From Hyphomonas sp. BRH_c22 (GTDB lineage: Bacteria; Pseudomonadota; Alphaproteobacteria; Caulobacterales; Hyphomonadaceae), in NCBI RefSeq assembly GCF_000961795.1, contig NZ_LADU01000139.1, positions 1-64,000 on the forward strand: a stretch of 64,000 nt of DNA. The letters run 5' to 3'. The notes below the pieces were generated by a model. That model made no database searches, was not told the origin of the DNA, and was given only the letters and a program-made list of their open reading frames with translations. The translations under genes were made by a program, and so were the position numbers. Below are positions 46,381 through 55,457 of the stretch, piece after piece. Numbering within the stretch: position 1 is the stretch's first letter; every line of letters begins with the position of its first letter.

Positions 46381-47829
46381 GTGTCACTATCCAGCGCCAT
46401 CCATTCTGCCCGATCCGGCCTTCAGGTGACCAGCCTGAGGGCCGGTGTGGTTGCGACCAATGTCGCAAACGCATCGACGCCCGGCTATGTGCGGCGATCT
46501 GTTCTGCTCTCCGAGAACGTCGTTGCCGGGAGCACATCGGGCATTCGCACGGATGGCATCGCGCGGTCACAGAACGAAGCCATTACGGCAGAGCGAAGAA
46601 ACCTGACCAGCGACCTGGCCCAGGCCGACGTCTTGTCCTCGACATGGCGTACCATTTCCTCCCGTGTCGGCGACACTGCTGACGGGAATGGTCTCTTCAA
46701 GACGTTCGCAAACTTCGAATCCGCCCTTTCCAATCTCGCGCTCACACCTGAATCCGGCGCTGATGCTTCGGTTGTATTGAATTCGGCAAACGCGATTGTT
46801 CAGGAATTTCACAGCCTGTCGCAGCTCGCCGTCAGCTTGCGTACGGAAGCTGACCGTGAAATTGCCCAAGGCCGCGATATCGTCAATTCCGCGCTCAAGA
46901 CCATCGAGCAGCTGAACGGCAAGATATCGAGTATGGACCGCACTACCGGGGAGGCTGCAGCCCTGATTGATGAGCGCGGCCGGGTACTCGACACCATTTC
47001 AGAATACTTGTCTGTCAAGGCTGTGCCACGCAATTACGGCATGATCGACGTCGTCACGCCGGAGGGTGTGTTCCTTTTGGCCGGCACTGCCCGGCAGGTG
47101 GAGTTTGATGCGTCCTCAGCTTTCGGACCCGACCAGACAATCGGAAACGGTGCCCTGTCAGGACTTTCGGTCGACGGGATATCCCTGACCCCCGGCTCAT
47201 CTTCCTATGGCGCCGTTTCCAGTGGACTGTTCGGCGCGCTCTTCACCTTGCGCGATCAGGACCTGCCCTCATTCAGCACACAGCTGGACACACTGGCCGA
47301 AGACCTCATTACGCGGCTTTCGGACGACGCGATCGATCCGACTAAGACGCCGGGCGATCCCGGCCTGTTCATTGATTCGGCCGGCACCGGAGCGCCCGGC
47401 CTGGCGGCGCGCATCGCGATCAATGCTGCGGTTGATCCGGCTCAAGGCGGCGCCACTTGGCGTTTGCGTGACGGACTGGGAGCAATTGCACAAGGACCAA
47501 CCGGAGACTCCACAATTCTCAACGCCATGTTGGGATCCATCAAATCAGTCAATTCAATCAGCTCAAACGGCATCCAGGGCGCTTTCTCTTCCACCGAAAT
47601 GGTGGCACAGTTTGCAACAATGTCGGGACAAAAGCGCGTACAGAACGAAACGGTCCTGTCTTCGATCTCGACACAGCACACGATGTTGCGTGATGCCGAG
47701 CAAGCGGAAAATGGCGTCGACGTTGATGTTCAAATGCAGGAACTCATTTTGATCGAACAGGCCTATGCCGCCAACGCCCGAGTCATAGAAATCGCCAGCC
47801 AGATGATCAACCGACTGATGGAGATCTGA
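46381..47829 (+). CDS. flgK: Hook-filament junction protein FlgK
   Basis: 482 residues from a GTG. N-terminal AGVVATNVANASTPGYVRRS and C-terminal VDVDVQMQELILIEQAYAAN are diagnostic. It joins hook to filament. It lies 28 nt after flgE and 1 nt before flgL. Confidence 0.94.
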   Translation: MSLSSAIHSARSGLQVTSLRAGVVATNVANASTPGYVRRSVLLSENVVAGSTSGIRTDGIARSQNEAITAERRNLTSDLAQADVLSSTWRTISSRVGDTADGNGLFKTFANFESALSNLALTPESGADASVVLNSANAIVQEFHSLSQLAVSLRTEADREIAQGRDIVNSALKTIEQLNGKISSMDRTTGEAAALIDERGRVLDTISEYLSVKAVPRNYGMIDVVTPEGVFLLAGTARQVEFDASSAFGPDQTIGNGALSGLSVDGISLTPGSSSYGAVSSGLFGALFTLRDQDLPSFSTQLDTLAEDLITRLSDDAIDPTKTPGDPGLFIDSAGTGAPGLAARIAINAAVDPAQGGATWRLRDGLGAIAQGPTGDSTILNAMLGSIKSVNSISSNGIQGAFSSTEMVAQFATMSGQKRVQNETVLSSISTQHTMLRDAEQAENGVDVDVQMQELILIEQAYAANARVIEIASQMINRLMEI

Positions 47830-47830
47830 T

Positions 47831-48811
47831 ATGCTGCGTATTCCGTCTTTCACGAACTTGCCGACATCTGGATTGAGCCATGAGACCGTTGCGCTTCGAG
47901 ACCGGCTGACGACGACATCCACGGAAGCTGTCACCGGTCGCTATTCCGACCTTACGAAGCAACTATCCGGCCGTATCAGCCACGCCATGCTGGGCCAGAA
48001 AGCACTGGATGATCTGGCGGTGGAACGCACGCAACTTACCCTTCGCGGCAGCCGGCTGGTTATCACCCAGAGTAGCCTGGCAGTGATTCAAGATCGGACG
48101 AACGGCTTGTCGGCCCGCATGCAAGCGGCGATGGGCTCTGATGATCAAGGCTCCAAGGCATCCACAGCCCGGGATTCGCTTGCTGCCCTCGCAGAGACCT
48201 TCTCGGCGCTAAACACCCGATATGGTGATCGCTACCTGTTTGCCGGCGACGCAACTTCGACTCCGCCACTGGCAAGCGTCGAAGACCTGCTCTCGGACGT
48301 GCGCCTCATGGCAGCTACCGCGACCGACGCCACCGACTTTGCGGCGTCCATGGACACATACTTCAATACGCCCGGCGGGGGCTGGCGCCAGAACATTTAT
48401 AGCGGAACCGAGACCTCCTCAGATCCCGATGCGGTATCTGGAACCGATCCAAGCCTGATTCAGATCGTATCAGGCCTTGCCGTGATGGCCCTGTCCGGGC
48501 CTGACGAAACGCTCGCGCTGTTTGATGGCAATAGCCCAGCTGTCTTTGCGGCCGCCGAAGCGCTTCAGTATGGACAAACTGCGTTGACCAATCGGCGTGC
48601 AGATGTTGGCATTTCGCAATCTCAGGTCGAGCGCCGGAAGGAAGCCCTCGACATCGAGGAAACAGTCCTGACCGCAACATTCAACGAAACCACTGCGCGT
48701 GATCAGTATGAAGCTGCATCGGAACTACGTGAGTTGGAAAGCAATCTCGAAGCCTCCTACCTGCTGACATCGCGGTTGGCGAACCTCAGCTTGATGAATT
48801 ATTTAAGGTAA
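47831..48811 (+). CDS. flgL: Hook-filament junction protein FlgL
   Basis: 326 residues with flagellin-like terminal coils (N-terminal TSTEAVTGRYSDLTKQLSG; C-terminal ASYLLTSRLANLSLMNYL) and a GDRYLFAGDATSTPP segment in the middle. It caps the FlgK ring before flagellin assembly. Confidence 0.9.
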   Translation: MLRIPSFTNLPTSGLSHETVALRDRLTTTSTEAVTGRYSDLTKQLSGRISHAMLGQKALDDLAVERTQLTLRGSRLVITQSSLAVIQDRTNGLSARMQAAMGSDDQGSKASTARDSLAALAETFSALNTRYGDRYLFAGDATSTPPLASVEDLLSDVRLMAATATDATDFAASMDTYFNTPGGGWRQNIYSGTETSSDPDAVSGTDPSLIQIVSGLAVMALSGPDETLALFDGNSPAVFAAAEALQYGQTALTNRRADVGISQSQVERRKEALDIEETVLTATFNETTARDQYEAASELRELESNLEASYLLTSRLANLSLMNYLR

Positions 48812-48815
48812 TGCC

Positions 48816-49925
48816 ATGAAGTGGTCCGTCAGACTTATTGCCCTTCTCTGCGCCGTTCTGATCAGCGTTCCTGCGCCCAGTCTGGCACAGCCTCGCATTC
48901 GAGATATCGTTGACGTCGAAGGGGTTCGAGAGAACGATCTCGTAGGATACGGTATTGTTGTCGGCCTGAACGGCACGGGCGACTCTGTCAAGAATTCGCC
49001 GTTCACAGAGGATTCCCTGTCCTACATGCTCGAACGGCTTGGCGTTAACGTGCAGGGTGAGGATATCAAACCCAAGAACGTCGCCGCCGTGCTTGTTACA
49101 GCGACTTTCCCCTCGTTTGCCCGCAATGGCTCCACAATCGATGTTACAGTGGCTTCGATCGGCGACGCCAAGAGTCTTGAGGGCGGGACACTGATCCTCA
49201 CCCCGATGAAAGGCGCCGACAATGAAATTTATGCGGTCGCTCAGGGTAGCATCGTCGTAAGCGGAATAGATGTACAGGCAGCAGGTGCCAGCGTTTCGCG
49301 CGGCTCACCTACCACTGGCGGGGTGCCAAACGGCGCCCGTATCGAACGCGAGATCAATTACGCCTTCAATCAGCGAGAGTCCGTCACACTAGCCTTGCGC
49401 AATCCCGACTTCACGACCGCAGCACGCATTGAAGACACCATCAATAGCGCGGTCGGTGCAAATATCGCGTCCATGCGTGACTCAGGCACGGTCGATCTTG
49501 ATCTGCAAACCATATCGGATTCACCTGCGCGGGTGCTTGCTAGTATTGAAAACCTGCTTGTCACAGTCGCGACCCCCGCGCGCATCGTGATTGATGAAAA
49601 GTCCGGAACGATCGTGCTGGGCGAAGATGTCACAATCTCGAAGGTCGCCATTGCGCAGGGTAACATCTCGATCAAAATCGTCGAGTCTCCCATCGTGTCC
49701 CAGCCGAACCCCTTCTCATCGGGAGAAACGGTCACCCTCCCCCGTTCGCAGATCACAATCGGCCAGACGGGCAGCGGAAACATTGCGGTGATGGAACCCA
49801 ATGTGTCGCTTTCCCAGTTGATTGCGGGTTTGAACGCCCTCGGTGTGTCGCCGCAGGAAATGGCCGATATCATTCGTGCGATGAAGGCTGCCGGCGCCAT
49901 CCACGCCGAGCTCGTTGTGCGCTAG
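48816..49925 (+). CDS. flgI: Flagellar P-ring protein FlgI
   Basis: 369 residues. A signal peptide (IALLCAVLISVPAPSLAQP) precedes the highly conserved FlgI body: RIRDIVDVEGVRENDLVGYG, VVGLNGTGDS, VMEPNVSLSQLIAGLNALGV. It forms the periplasmic ring around the rod. It ends 33 bp before the convergent fliG; no clear terminator is visible between them. Confidence 0.96.
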   Translation: MKWSVRLIALLCAVLISVPAPSLAQPRIRDIVDVEGVRENDLVGYGIVVGLNGTGDSVKNSPFTEDSLSYMLERLGVNVQGEDIKPKNVAAVLVTATFPSFARNGSTIDVTVASIGDAKSLEGGTLILTPMKGADNEIYAVAQGSIVVSGIDVQAAGASVSRGSPTTGGVPNGARIEREINYAFNQRESVTLALRNPDFTTAARIEDTINSAVGANIASMRDSGTVDLDLQTISDSPARVLASIENLLVTVATPARIVIDEKSGTIVLGEDVTISKVAIAQGNISIKIVESPIVSQPNPFSSGETVTLPRSQITIGQTGSGNIAVMEPNVSLSQLIAGLNALGVSPQEMADIIRAMKAAGAIHAELVVR

Positions 49926-49958
49926 TCCACACTCTCTTTAGCGTCCCTGGCGACCGAA

Positions 49959-51071
49959 CTATTCTTCTTCAGGCTTGACGAGTTCGATAACACCCCGGCG
50001 CTTCAGTGACATCAGCGAAGACAGGAAGTCCCGCTGGACAGCTTCTGCCTGTGCCGGTGTGAGGTCCTTTGCATCGGTTAACTCGTCCCGGAGTTTGTCT
50101 GCCAGGCGTGCCGAAATGTTGCCCAAAAGGAATTCGGACACCTCGGCATAATTACCCCTGAGGCTGACGAGCAGCTTGACCGTCGTCTCCTCGTCCATTT
50201 CGCGGAAGGCAACCGGTACGGCCGTTATGGGCAGTATCGTCGGCAGGCCTTCCATCGTGAACATCGATTGCTGGATCAACTTCAACTTGTCTTCATGCTT
50301 CGACTCGAGGAATCTCACGAGCGAGTCACGTTTCTCCGCAGGAATCAGGCTGAGCAGCTCGCCAATTTCAGATAAATGCTCATTGTTTTCTTCGAACCCG
50401 ACTTGTTCCGCATTCAGGAATTCCATTTCAATCATCCGGGCGAGCACCAGATCTATTCCCGGATCATGCGTGTGACCTTCAACCATGAACCCCATCGTCG
50501 CATCCAGCTTATCGCCGTTCATGTGCCCGAGCACCTCGGACGCGATCGAGACGTCAAGCCTGCGCAGAATAAGCGCGATAATGTTCGGAGTCAGGCCATC
50601 AAGATAGTGCGCTATCTGCTTGGGTTCCTTCTTTGCCAGGCGCACCCAAGGGCTTTCTGTAGAGGCTTCTGGGGCCGTTTCCGAAGAAGCGCCAGTCGAT
50701 TCCTCTCCCATGACTGCCGCCAGACGCTCTGCATCCAGAAGGCCTGAGAGCACTTCGCGGGCCTTCTCGCGGCCACCCCGCATTGCACCGTTCGATTTGC
50801 GAAGATGGGTCAGGAAATCGACAATGATGCCTACCATTTCATCACGCGCAATGAAGGAAATATCCTGCAATGCTGCGGCCACTTTCGTCAAGGCAGCATC
50901 GTCCAGCTTCTCGACAATGGGCTTTGCAGCACTCTCACCAAGCAAGGCAATGATGACCGCCACGCGCTGTGATGGCGTGATCGTCGAACCCTTTGCGGTG
51001 GGGCGCGTCTGCGCTGATCCCAGTGGGACAATTCTGGCTGCTGCCAGATCGGGTTTGGGCTGCGCGTTCAT
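49959..51071 (-). CDS. fliG: Flagellar motor switch protein FliG
   Basis: 370 residues. Three armadillo-like FliG domains: N-terminal RVAVIIALLGESAAKPIVEK, middle EPKQIAHYLDGLTPNIIALI, and C-terminal charged torque helix (DEETTVKLLVSLRGNYAEV). It is somewhat longer than usual because of a Ser/Glu-rich linker near 125-140. It shares ATGA with the fliP stop and is the last gene of fliF-fliH-fliN-fliP-fliG. Confidence 0.9.
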   Translation of the reverse strand: MNAQPKPDLAAARIVPLGSAQTRPTAKGSTITPSQRVAVIIALLGESAAKPIVEKLDDAALTKVAAALQDISFIARDEMVGIIVDFLTHLRKSNGAMRGGREKAREVLSGLLDAERLAAVMGEESTGASSETAPEASTESPWVRLAKKEPKQIAHYLDGLTPNIIALILRRLDVSIASEVLGHMNGDKLDATMGFMVEGHTHDPGIDLVLARMIEMEFLNAEQVGFEENNEHLSEIGELLSLIPAEKRDSLVRFLESKHEDKLKLIQQSMFTMEGLPTILPITAVPVAFREMDEETTVKLLVSLRGNYAEVSEFLLGNISARLADKLRDELTDAKDLTPAQAEAVQRDFLSSLMSLKRRGVIELVKPEEE

Positions 51072-51844
51072 CCCGAGTATCCTCTCAACACCGCTTCAGT
51101 GATCTTTAGCCAACCATCTGCCAAAATGAAGAACCCAAGCTTAAAGGGCAAGGAAACGACTGTCGGGGGCACCATCATCATACCAACGGCCATAAGCACA
51201 GATGCAACGACCAGATCGATCACCATGAATGGCAGGAAGATCACAAAGCCGATCTGAAATGCGTGCTTGATTTCCGAGAGCATGAATGCGGTTGCGAGAA
51301 GCGAGAAAGGCGGCGCCTCCCCTTCCGGCACAGGCCTGTTAACGGCATCGCCGAGGACCGCAATCGTGTCGGGCTCGACGCGGCGCATCATGAATTCACG
51401 GAAGGGGTCCGTGGTCTGAACCCAAGCCTGCTCTTCGCTCGATATCCCGTCCATGTATGGCGAAATACCGGTCTCCCAGGCCGTCATGAAGACAGGTTCC
51501 ATAATGAAGAAAGTGAGAAACATGGCCAACGCCATGATCATCATGTTTGGGGGCGCCTGGGGCACCCCGATCGCTTGCCGCATGAAAGAGAACACAATAA
51601 CCATGAATGGCAGACACGTCACCATCATGGCGATGGCGGGCACCAGGCTCAACACGGATACCAGCAAGAAGAGCTGAATTGTAGAACGGCTTAAGCCCCC
51701 GCTCGCCCCGTCCAGAACGCTGTTTAGGCCCTGGGCCGCCTCAGGCGGCACACCTTGAGCGTATGCCGCAGATGCCGCACACGCGCCAGCCAGAATCAGG
51801 ATCGTCAGAACACGGGCTGTGCCGCCAAGCCTAGCCAAGGGCAT
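51068..51844 (-). CDS. fliP: Flagellar export gate protein FliP
   Basis: 258 residues. A cleavable signal sequence (ILILAGACAASAAYAQG) is followed by the FliP helices with SVLSLVPAIAMMVTCLPFMV, PPNMMIMALAMFLTFFIMEP and DLVVASVLMAVGMMMVPP. The ATG at 51844 overlaps the end of fliN by 14 nt; a TTG six codons earlier is an alternative. fliO is not seen next to it. Confidence 0.95.
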   Translation of the reverse strand: MPLARLGGTARVLTILILAGACAASAAYAQGVPPEAAQGLNSVLDGASGGLSRSTIQLFLLVSVLSLVPAIAMMVTCLPFMVIVFSFMRQAIGVPQAPPNMMIMALAMFLTFFIMEPVFMTAWETGISPYMDGISSEEQAWVQTTDPFREFMMRRVEPDTIAVLGDAVNRPVPEGEAPPFSLLATAFMLSEIKHAFQIGFVIFLPFMVIDLVVASVLMAVGMMMVPPTVVSLPFKLGFFILADGWLKITEAVLRGYSG

Positions 51845-52154
51845 CGCTGGCCTGCTCTGCAATTTCGGTGATTTTTACACCGAGTGTCCCATCTTCGGTT
51901 TCTACGAGTTCGCCCCGCGCAATGATCTTGTTATCGATAGCGAGGTCCACCGGATCGTCAATGCGGGACGTCAAGGGCACGATGGATTCCGGTCGCAGCT
52001 CCAGTATTTCCGAAACGCTGAGCCGCGCCTGGCCAATGGAAACGGTAACGGTGACAGGCACGTTGAATATGGACCGCCGGTACTTGTTCGAGTTCGAAGA
52101 CTCGCGGCGATCATCTTCGGCGGTCGGCTGAACAGCTTCTTCAGGGTTGGCCAT
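51831..52154 (-). CDS. fliN: Flagellar motor switch protein FliN
   Basis: 107 residues: a charged N-terminal part, then one SpoA domain (NVPVTVTVSIGQARLSVSEI, IDNKIIARGELVETEDGTLG). The ATG at 52154 follows the fliH stop directly; a longer reading inside fliH is rejected. It completes the C-ring with FliG and FliM. Confidence 0.93.
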   Translation of the reverse strand: MANPEEAVQPTAEDDRRESSNSNKYRRSIFNVPVTVTVSIGQARLSVSEILELRPESIVPLTSRIDDPVDLAIDNKIIARGELVETEDGTLGVKITEIAEQASDALG

Positions 52155-52155
52155 A

Positions 52156-52782
52156 TTATAACTCTTCAATCCTGGTTTGAGGTGAATCAAGTTGGGCAAG
52201 GCATGCTGTTAGCAGGCCATCAAAATCGAACGTGAGTCCCCCGGTCTCCCATGAGACACGTACCTGCGCGTCTTCATCCTCAACGGCCGGCACCACTGCG
52301 CAGCGATCCGTTAGACCGGGCATATTCTCAACAGCGGCACGCAACTTTTCGAGCAGTGCTGGTTGCGCGCGAATTTCGACGGCGGGCGCTGACGATGGCA
52401 CCATGACTGGCAAGTGGCGGCCTATTTCGTCCGCAAGAAAAAGACGCGAAAGTTCCGGAAACAGCCTTGCGGAGATTGACTGTGTGACGCGAACCGTTTG
52501 CTCGCGCGCTTCCCGTTCGATCCGCTCAATCGCGTCGGCCATTGCCAACAGCATGATCTCGATCTCCGCAAATTCCGGGGCACGGCCGGGTGCGACATCG
52601 GCGTCAGTCGCAATGGCTGGCGCGAATTCCGATGACGCCGGCACAGGCGGCACGTCGCCAGCTTGTCCATTCTCGGCATCATCAGCTGGCATCTGGCCCA
52701 GCAGCAGTCGAAGCTGGCTGGAGCTCGGGCGCGCTGCGTCGCTGTCAAATCTCGGCAGATTGGTAAGGAATGCCTCACTCAT
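52156..52782 (-). CDS. fliH: FliH-like regulator of the export ATPase
   Basis: 208 residues: a Pro/Ala/Asp-rich N-terminus, a long central helix (IMLLAMADAIERIEREAREQ) and a C-terminal globular part (VEIRAQPALLEKLRAAVENM, VRVSWETGGLTFDFDGLL). The sequence is weakly conserved; position between fliF and fliN and the architecture support FliH. It overlaps fliF by 8 nt. Confidence 0.7.
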   Translation of the reverse strand: MSEAFLTNLPRFDSDAARPSSSQLRLLLGQMPADDAENGQAGDVPPVPASSEFAPAIATDADVAPGRAPEFAEIEIMLLAMADAIERIEREAREQTVRVTQSISARLFPELSRLFLADEIGRHLPVMVPSSAPAVEIRAQPALLEKLRAAVENMPGLTDRCAVVPAVEDEDAQVRVSWETGGLTFDFDGLLTACLAQLDSPQTRIEEL

Positions 52783-54292
52783 TCACTGCCGCCTTCCGGT
52801 CTTCATTCAGCCATTCCTGAAGAATTGCAGCCGCATCATCCTGGCGACCGATCGTGTAGTCCTTCAACGAGACGAATGGATCGGGCGAGCCGCCACCCTC
52901 GACTGCAAAGATGCCGTCGCCGGTGGCGGATCCATCCTGCGACGCACTCTTCTGACTCAGGAGTGGCCGAATGACACCAAAGGCCAGCACGATTACCACG
53001 AGGCTCATGACAAGGATTTTGATACCCGACCAAAGGTAGCGTTCGGTCAATTGCTGAACCAGGCCTGGAGCTGCGACCATGTCCGTGACGACCGGTGCCT
53101 GGAATGGCATAATTTCGACAGTCAGATCGTCGCCGCGGCTTGTATCGAGGCCGGCAGCAGATGCTATCAATTGCTTGAAGTCGGCGACCATCTGATCGGT
53201 CAGCGCGGCAACATCGGTCGCAGCTGGATCAAGGCCGAGCACCTGGTCGTTCAGGAGGACGGCGATCGAGATGCGCTCGACCGCGCCTGGCAGCTTCTCT
53301 GTTTGGGTTCGCGTTTCATTGATTTCGTACGTCACATTTTCTGACGAGTTTCGCGCTGTGCTAGTAGAGGCCCCACCCGGCTCCTCATTGGCCTGGGGCA
53401 GATTACTTGCTGCCGTAATGCCGGCGGCAGTCCCGCCGCTGGATTCACTGACATCACCACTGGATCGGTTCCGGACAACACGCGAGTCGGGATCGAACAT
53501 GACGGCAGAGGTTGTTTGACGCTCGTGACTGACATCAACCGAGACCGATACGCGGGCATTGTTCAGGCCAACACGCGCTTCCAGCAACCGAAGAATCTTC
53601 TGCTCAAGCAAAGCCTCTTGTGTCTCGGCCTTTGCATTTGGCTGATTGGCAGATGCAATGCCAGGTCCTGCGAGGATGCCTTTCTGCGAGTCGATGACCG
53701 CGACTTCATCGGGGTTAAGACCGGAGACTGCGAGCGCCACGAGATACTGAATGGCCTGCGCCTGGCTACCCGAAAGATCGTGTGTTGAGGCAAGGGTAAC
53801 TGAAGCGGTCTGCTTGGGCTCGGAGCGCGCGAATCCCGAACGCAGGCTGGCGCCGATGTGCACGCGGACGGACTGAACACCCGGGATGGCCAGAATGGTG
53901 CGGGTCAGTTCGCCTTCCTTGGCACGCCAATAGGCGGCGTTGTACATCTCGGATGTCACCGAGAATCCGTTGACTTCATCGAGCAGCTCATAACCTTGAA
54001 CGGATTGCTGTGGCAGACCCGCTTTTGCGAGCGAGAACCGGACAGCATCCCGATCATTCTGGGCTACAAAAATCGCGTCGCCCCGGATTTCATACTTGGC
54101 GGCACGCTTTTCCAGCTCTTCGATGATTTCTCCGGTGTGGGCCGGTTCGAGACCTGAATACAACAGCGCCATTGGTTGCTGGATCGCCCCCCTCACAAGA
54201 AACGTCATCGCCAACGCCACACCGAGCACGGCGAACGCAAGCATCAGTTGCCGCTGCAAGGGCAGCGCTCTCAAAGTGGCGGTAAAACTCAT
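52775..54292 (-). CDS. fliF: Flagellar MS-ring protein FliF
   Basis: 505 residues. Two membrane helices flank the periplasmic region (N-terminal LMLAFAVLGVALAMTFLVRG; C-terminal IKILVMSLVVIVLAFGVI). FliF signatures include LYSGLEPAHTGEIIEELEKR, RAKEGELTRTILAIPGVQSV and NYEINETRT-like (VTYEINETRTQTEKLPGAVE). It is the base of the motor, first gene of the minus-strand fliF-fliG operon and divergent from fliL. Confidence 0.94.
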   Translation of the reverse strand: MSFTATLRALPLQRQLMLAFAVLGVALAMTFLVRGAIQQPMALLYSGLEPAHTGEIIEELEKRAAKYEIRGDAIFVAQNDRDAVRFSLAKAGLPQQSVQGYELLDEVNGFSVTSEMYNAAYWRAKEGELTRTILAIPGVQSVRVHIGASLRSGFARSEPKQTASVTLASTHDLSGSQAQAIQYLVALAVSGLNPDEVAVIDSQKGILAGPGIASANQPNAKAETQEALLEQKILRLLEARVGLNNARVSVSVDVSHERQTTSAVMFDPDSRVVRNRSSGDVSESSGGTAAGITAASNLPQANEEPGGASTSTARNSSENVTYEINETRTQTEKLPGAVERISIAVLLNDQVLGLDPAATDVAALTDQMVADFKQLIASAAGLDTSRGDDLTVEIMPFQAPVVTDMVAAPGLVQQLTERYLWSGIKILVMSLVVIVLAFGVIRPLLSQKSASQDGSATGDGIFAVEGGGSPDPFVSLKDYTIGRQDDAAAILQEWLNEDRKAAVNE

Positions 54293-54352
54293 GACCCGGC
54301 AATTCCGTTTTCGGCAGCATTACTGCAATGGTTAAAATTATGCGGGTAATTG

Positions 54353-54367
54353 TTAACGGTTCCTTTA
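54353..54367. promoter_or_regulatory. CtrA-like box between fliF and fliL
   Basis: TTAACGGTTCCTTTA fits TTAA-N7-TTWA, the same form as the box before fliK. Further TTAA half-sites follow at 54379-54403. It lies in the 128-bp divergent gap between fliF and fliL. Confidence 0.4.
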
Positions 54368-54420
54368 CCCCACATTTGTTTAAGGTCGATTAAGGGATTT
54401 AATGGGCGGGTTGGTTTCAA

Positions 54421-54957
54421 ATGGCTGCGGGCAAGGGCAAGAAAGCCGGCACTAAAGATTCGGTAGACGCCGAAACCGGAGCGCCTCCTGCCGAGGTTAA
54501 AGCGGGAGGTGGTATGCTCGGCATTGCCCTTTTGGCAGTCGGCGCGCTCGCCAGTTCCTTTGCGACCGTATTTTTCCTTACGCCAGCAACAGTGCCTGAT
54601 GCCCCGGTGTGCGAAGTGACCGAATCAGCTACACCTGCCGCAGCAGCCATCAAGGAGAATCAGTCTTATGTTGAGCTGCGCGATATCCTCATTACCATCG
54701 GAAGCGCTCCTGCGACGCGTTACCTCAAGATGAAAGTCGCGATTATCAGCGACAGTGGCGATTTACCGGCAGTCCATGACGCCGAACCCGTATTGATTGA
54801 CGCGTTCACCAATTATCTGCGTTCCGTTGAATTGAGCGATTTTGAGAATCCCGGCTTCTATTCGCATATGCGCGATCAGCTGGATCGCCGGTCGCAGCTT
54901 GTGCTTGGCAATGGTGTTTCTGACGGCGTCCTGATCACCGAATTCCTGTTGAGATAA
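54421..54957 (+). CDS. fliL: Flagellar basal body protein FliL
   Basis: 178 residues. A Lys/Gly-rich cytoplasmic start, one membrane helix (LGIALLAVGALASSFATVFF) and the periplasmic FliL domain with RYLKMKVAIISDSGDLPAV and DAFTNYLRSVELSDFENPG. It surrounds the stator and supports torque. First of three plus-strand genes. Confidence 0.92.
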   Translation: MAAGKGKKAGTKDSVDAETGAPPAEVKAGGGMLGIALLAVGALASSFATVFFLTPATVPDAPVCEVTESATPAAAAIKENQSYVELRDILITIGSAPATRYLKMKVAIISDSGDLPAVHDAEPVLIDAFTNYLRSVELSDFENPGFYSHMRDQLDRRSQLVLGNGVSDGVLITEFLLR

Positions 54958-54958
54958 G

Positions 54959-55453
54959 ATGATGAATTTTGAACCGACAGATTTTGCCATTGTCCTGGTG
55001 TCGCTCGCGGCCTGTGTGTATTGTTTTGTGCTGAACAGACGCTTGAAGGCTCTGCAAAACACCAAGGACGGACTTGGCGCGACCATCATGGCGATGTCAA
55101 AGTCCATCGCGGCTATGTCGAGTTCAACCCAGCAAACCCGGTCCCATGTCGGGGAAATGGCAATCCGGTTGTCGAGCCTGCTTGAAGAGGCCAACCGAAC
55201 ATGCGAGCGATTGGAAAATCTTCAGACCTCGCTAGAGACCACTCAGCAAAATGCCGTTGATCAGGTTACCGCAACGCAAACCGAGCTCGGCATCATGATG
55301 CGCATCATCCTGGATCAGTCCAAGACCCGGATCATGGAGATGACGACGCTGATGCAACGGTTGCGCGATCTGACCGATGCGGCAGGTGACATTCCAGACC
55401 TCACCCCCCCCCTTCAGGTAAAGCAAAAAGCGGCGACACGCCGAGTGGGTTAA
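54959..55453 (+). CDS. Membrane-anchored coiled-coil flagellar protein (DUF6468-like)
   Basis: 164 residues: an N-terminal membrane helix (DFAIVLVSLAACVYCFVLNR), then a long coiled coil of about 110 residues (LLEEANRTCERLENLQTSLE). Proteins of this type sit directly after fliL in many alphaproteobacterial flagellar clusters and have been grouped as DUF6468; function not known. A run of nine C bases lies near its end (55405-55413), a site prone to frameshift. Confidence 0.65.
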   Translation: MMNFEPTDFAIVLVSLAACVYCFVLNRRLKALQNTKDGLGATIMAMSKSIAAMSSSTQQTRSHVGEMAIRLSSLLEEANRTCERLENLQTSLETTQQNAVDQVTATQTELGIMMRIILDQSKTRIMEMTTLMQRLRDLTDAAGDIPDLTPPLQVKQKAATRRVG

Positions 55454-55457
55454 CGTC

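Noticed and set aside
49926-49958. Terminator between convergent flgI and fliG
   Set aside because: Only a weak, interrupted stem can be drawn and there is no T run; not supported.
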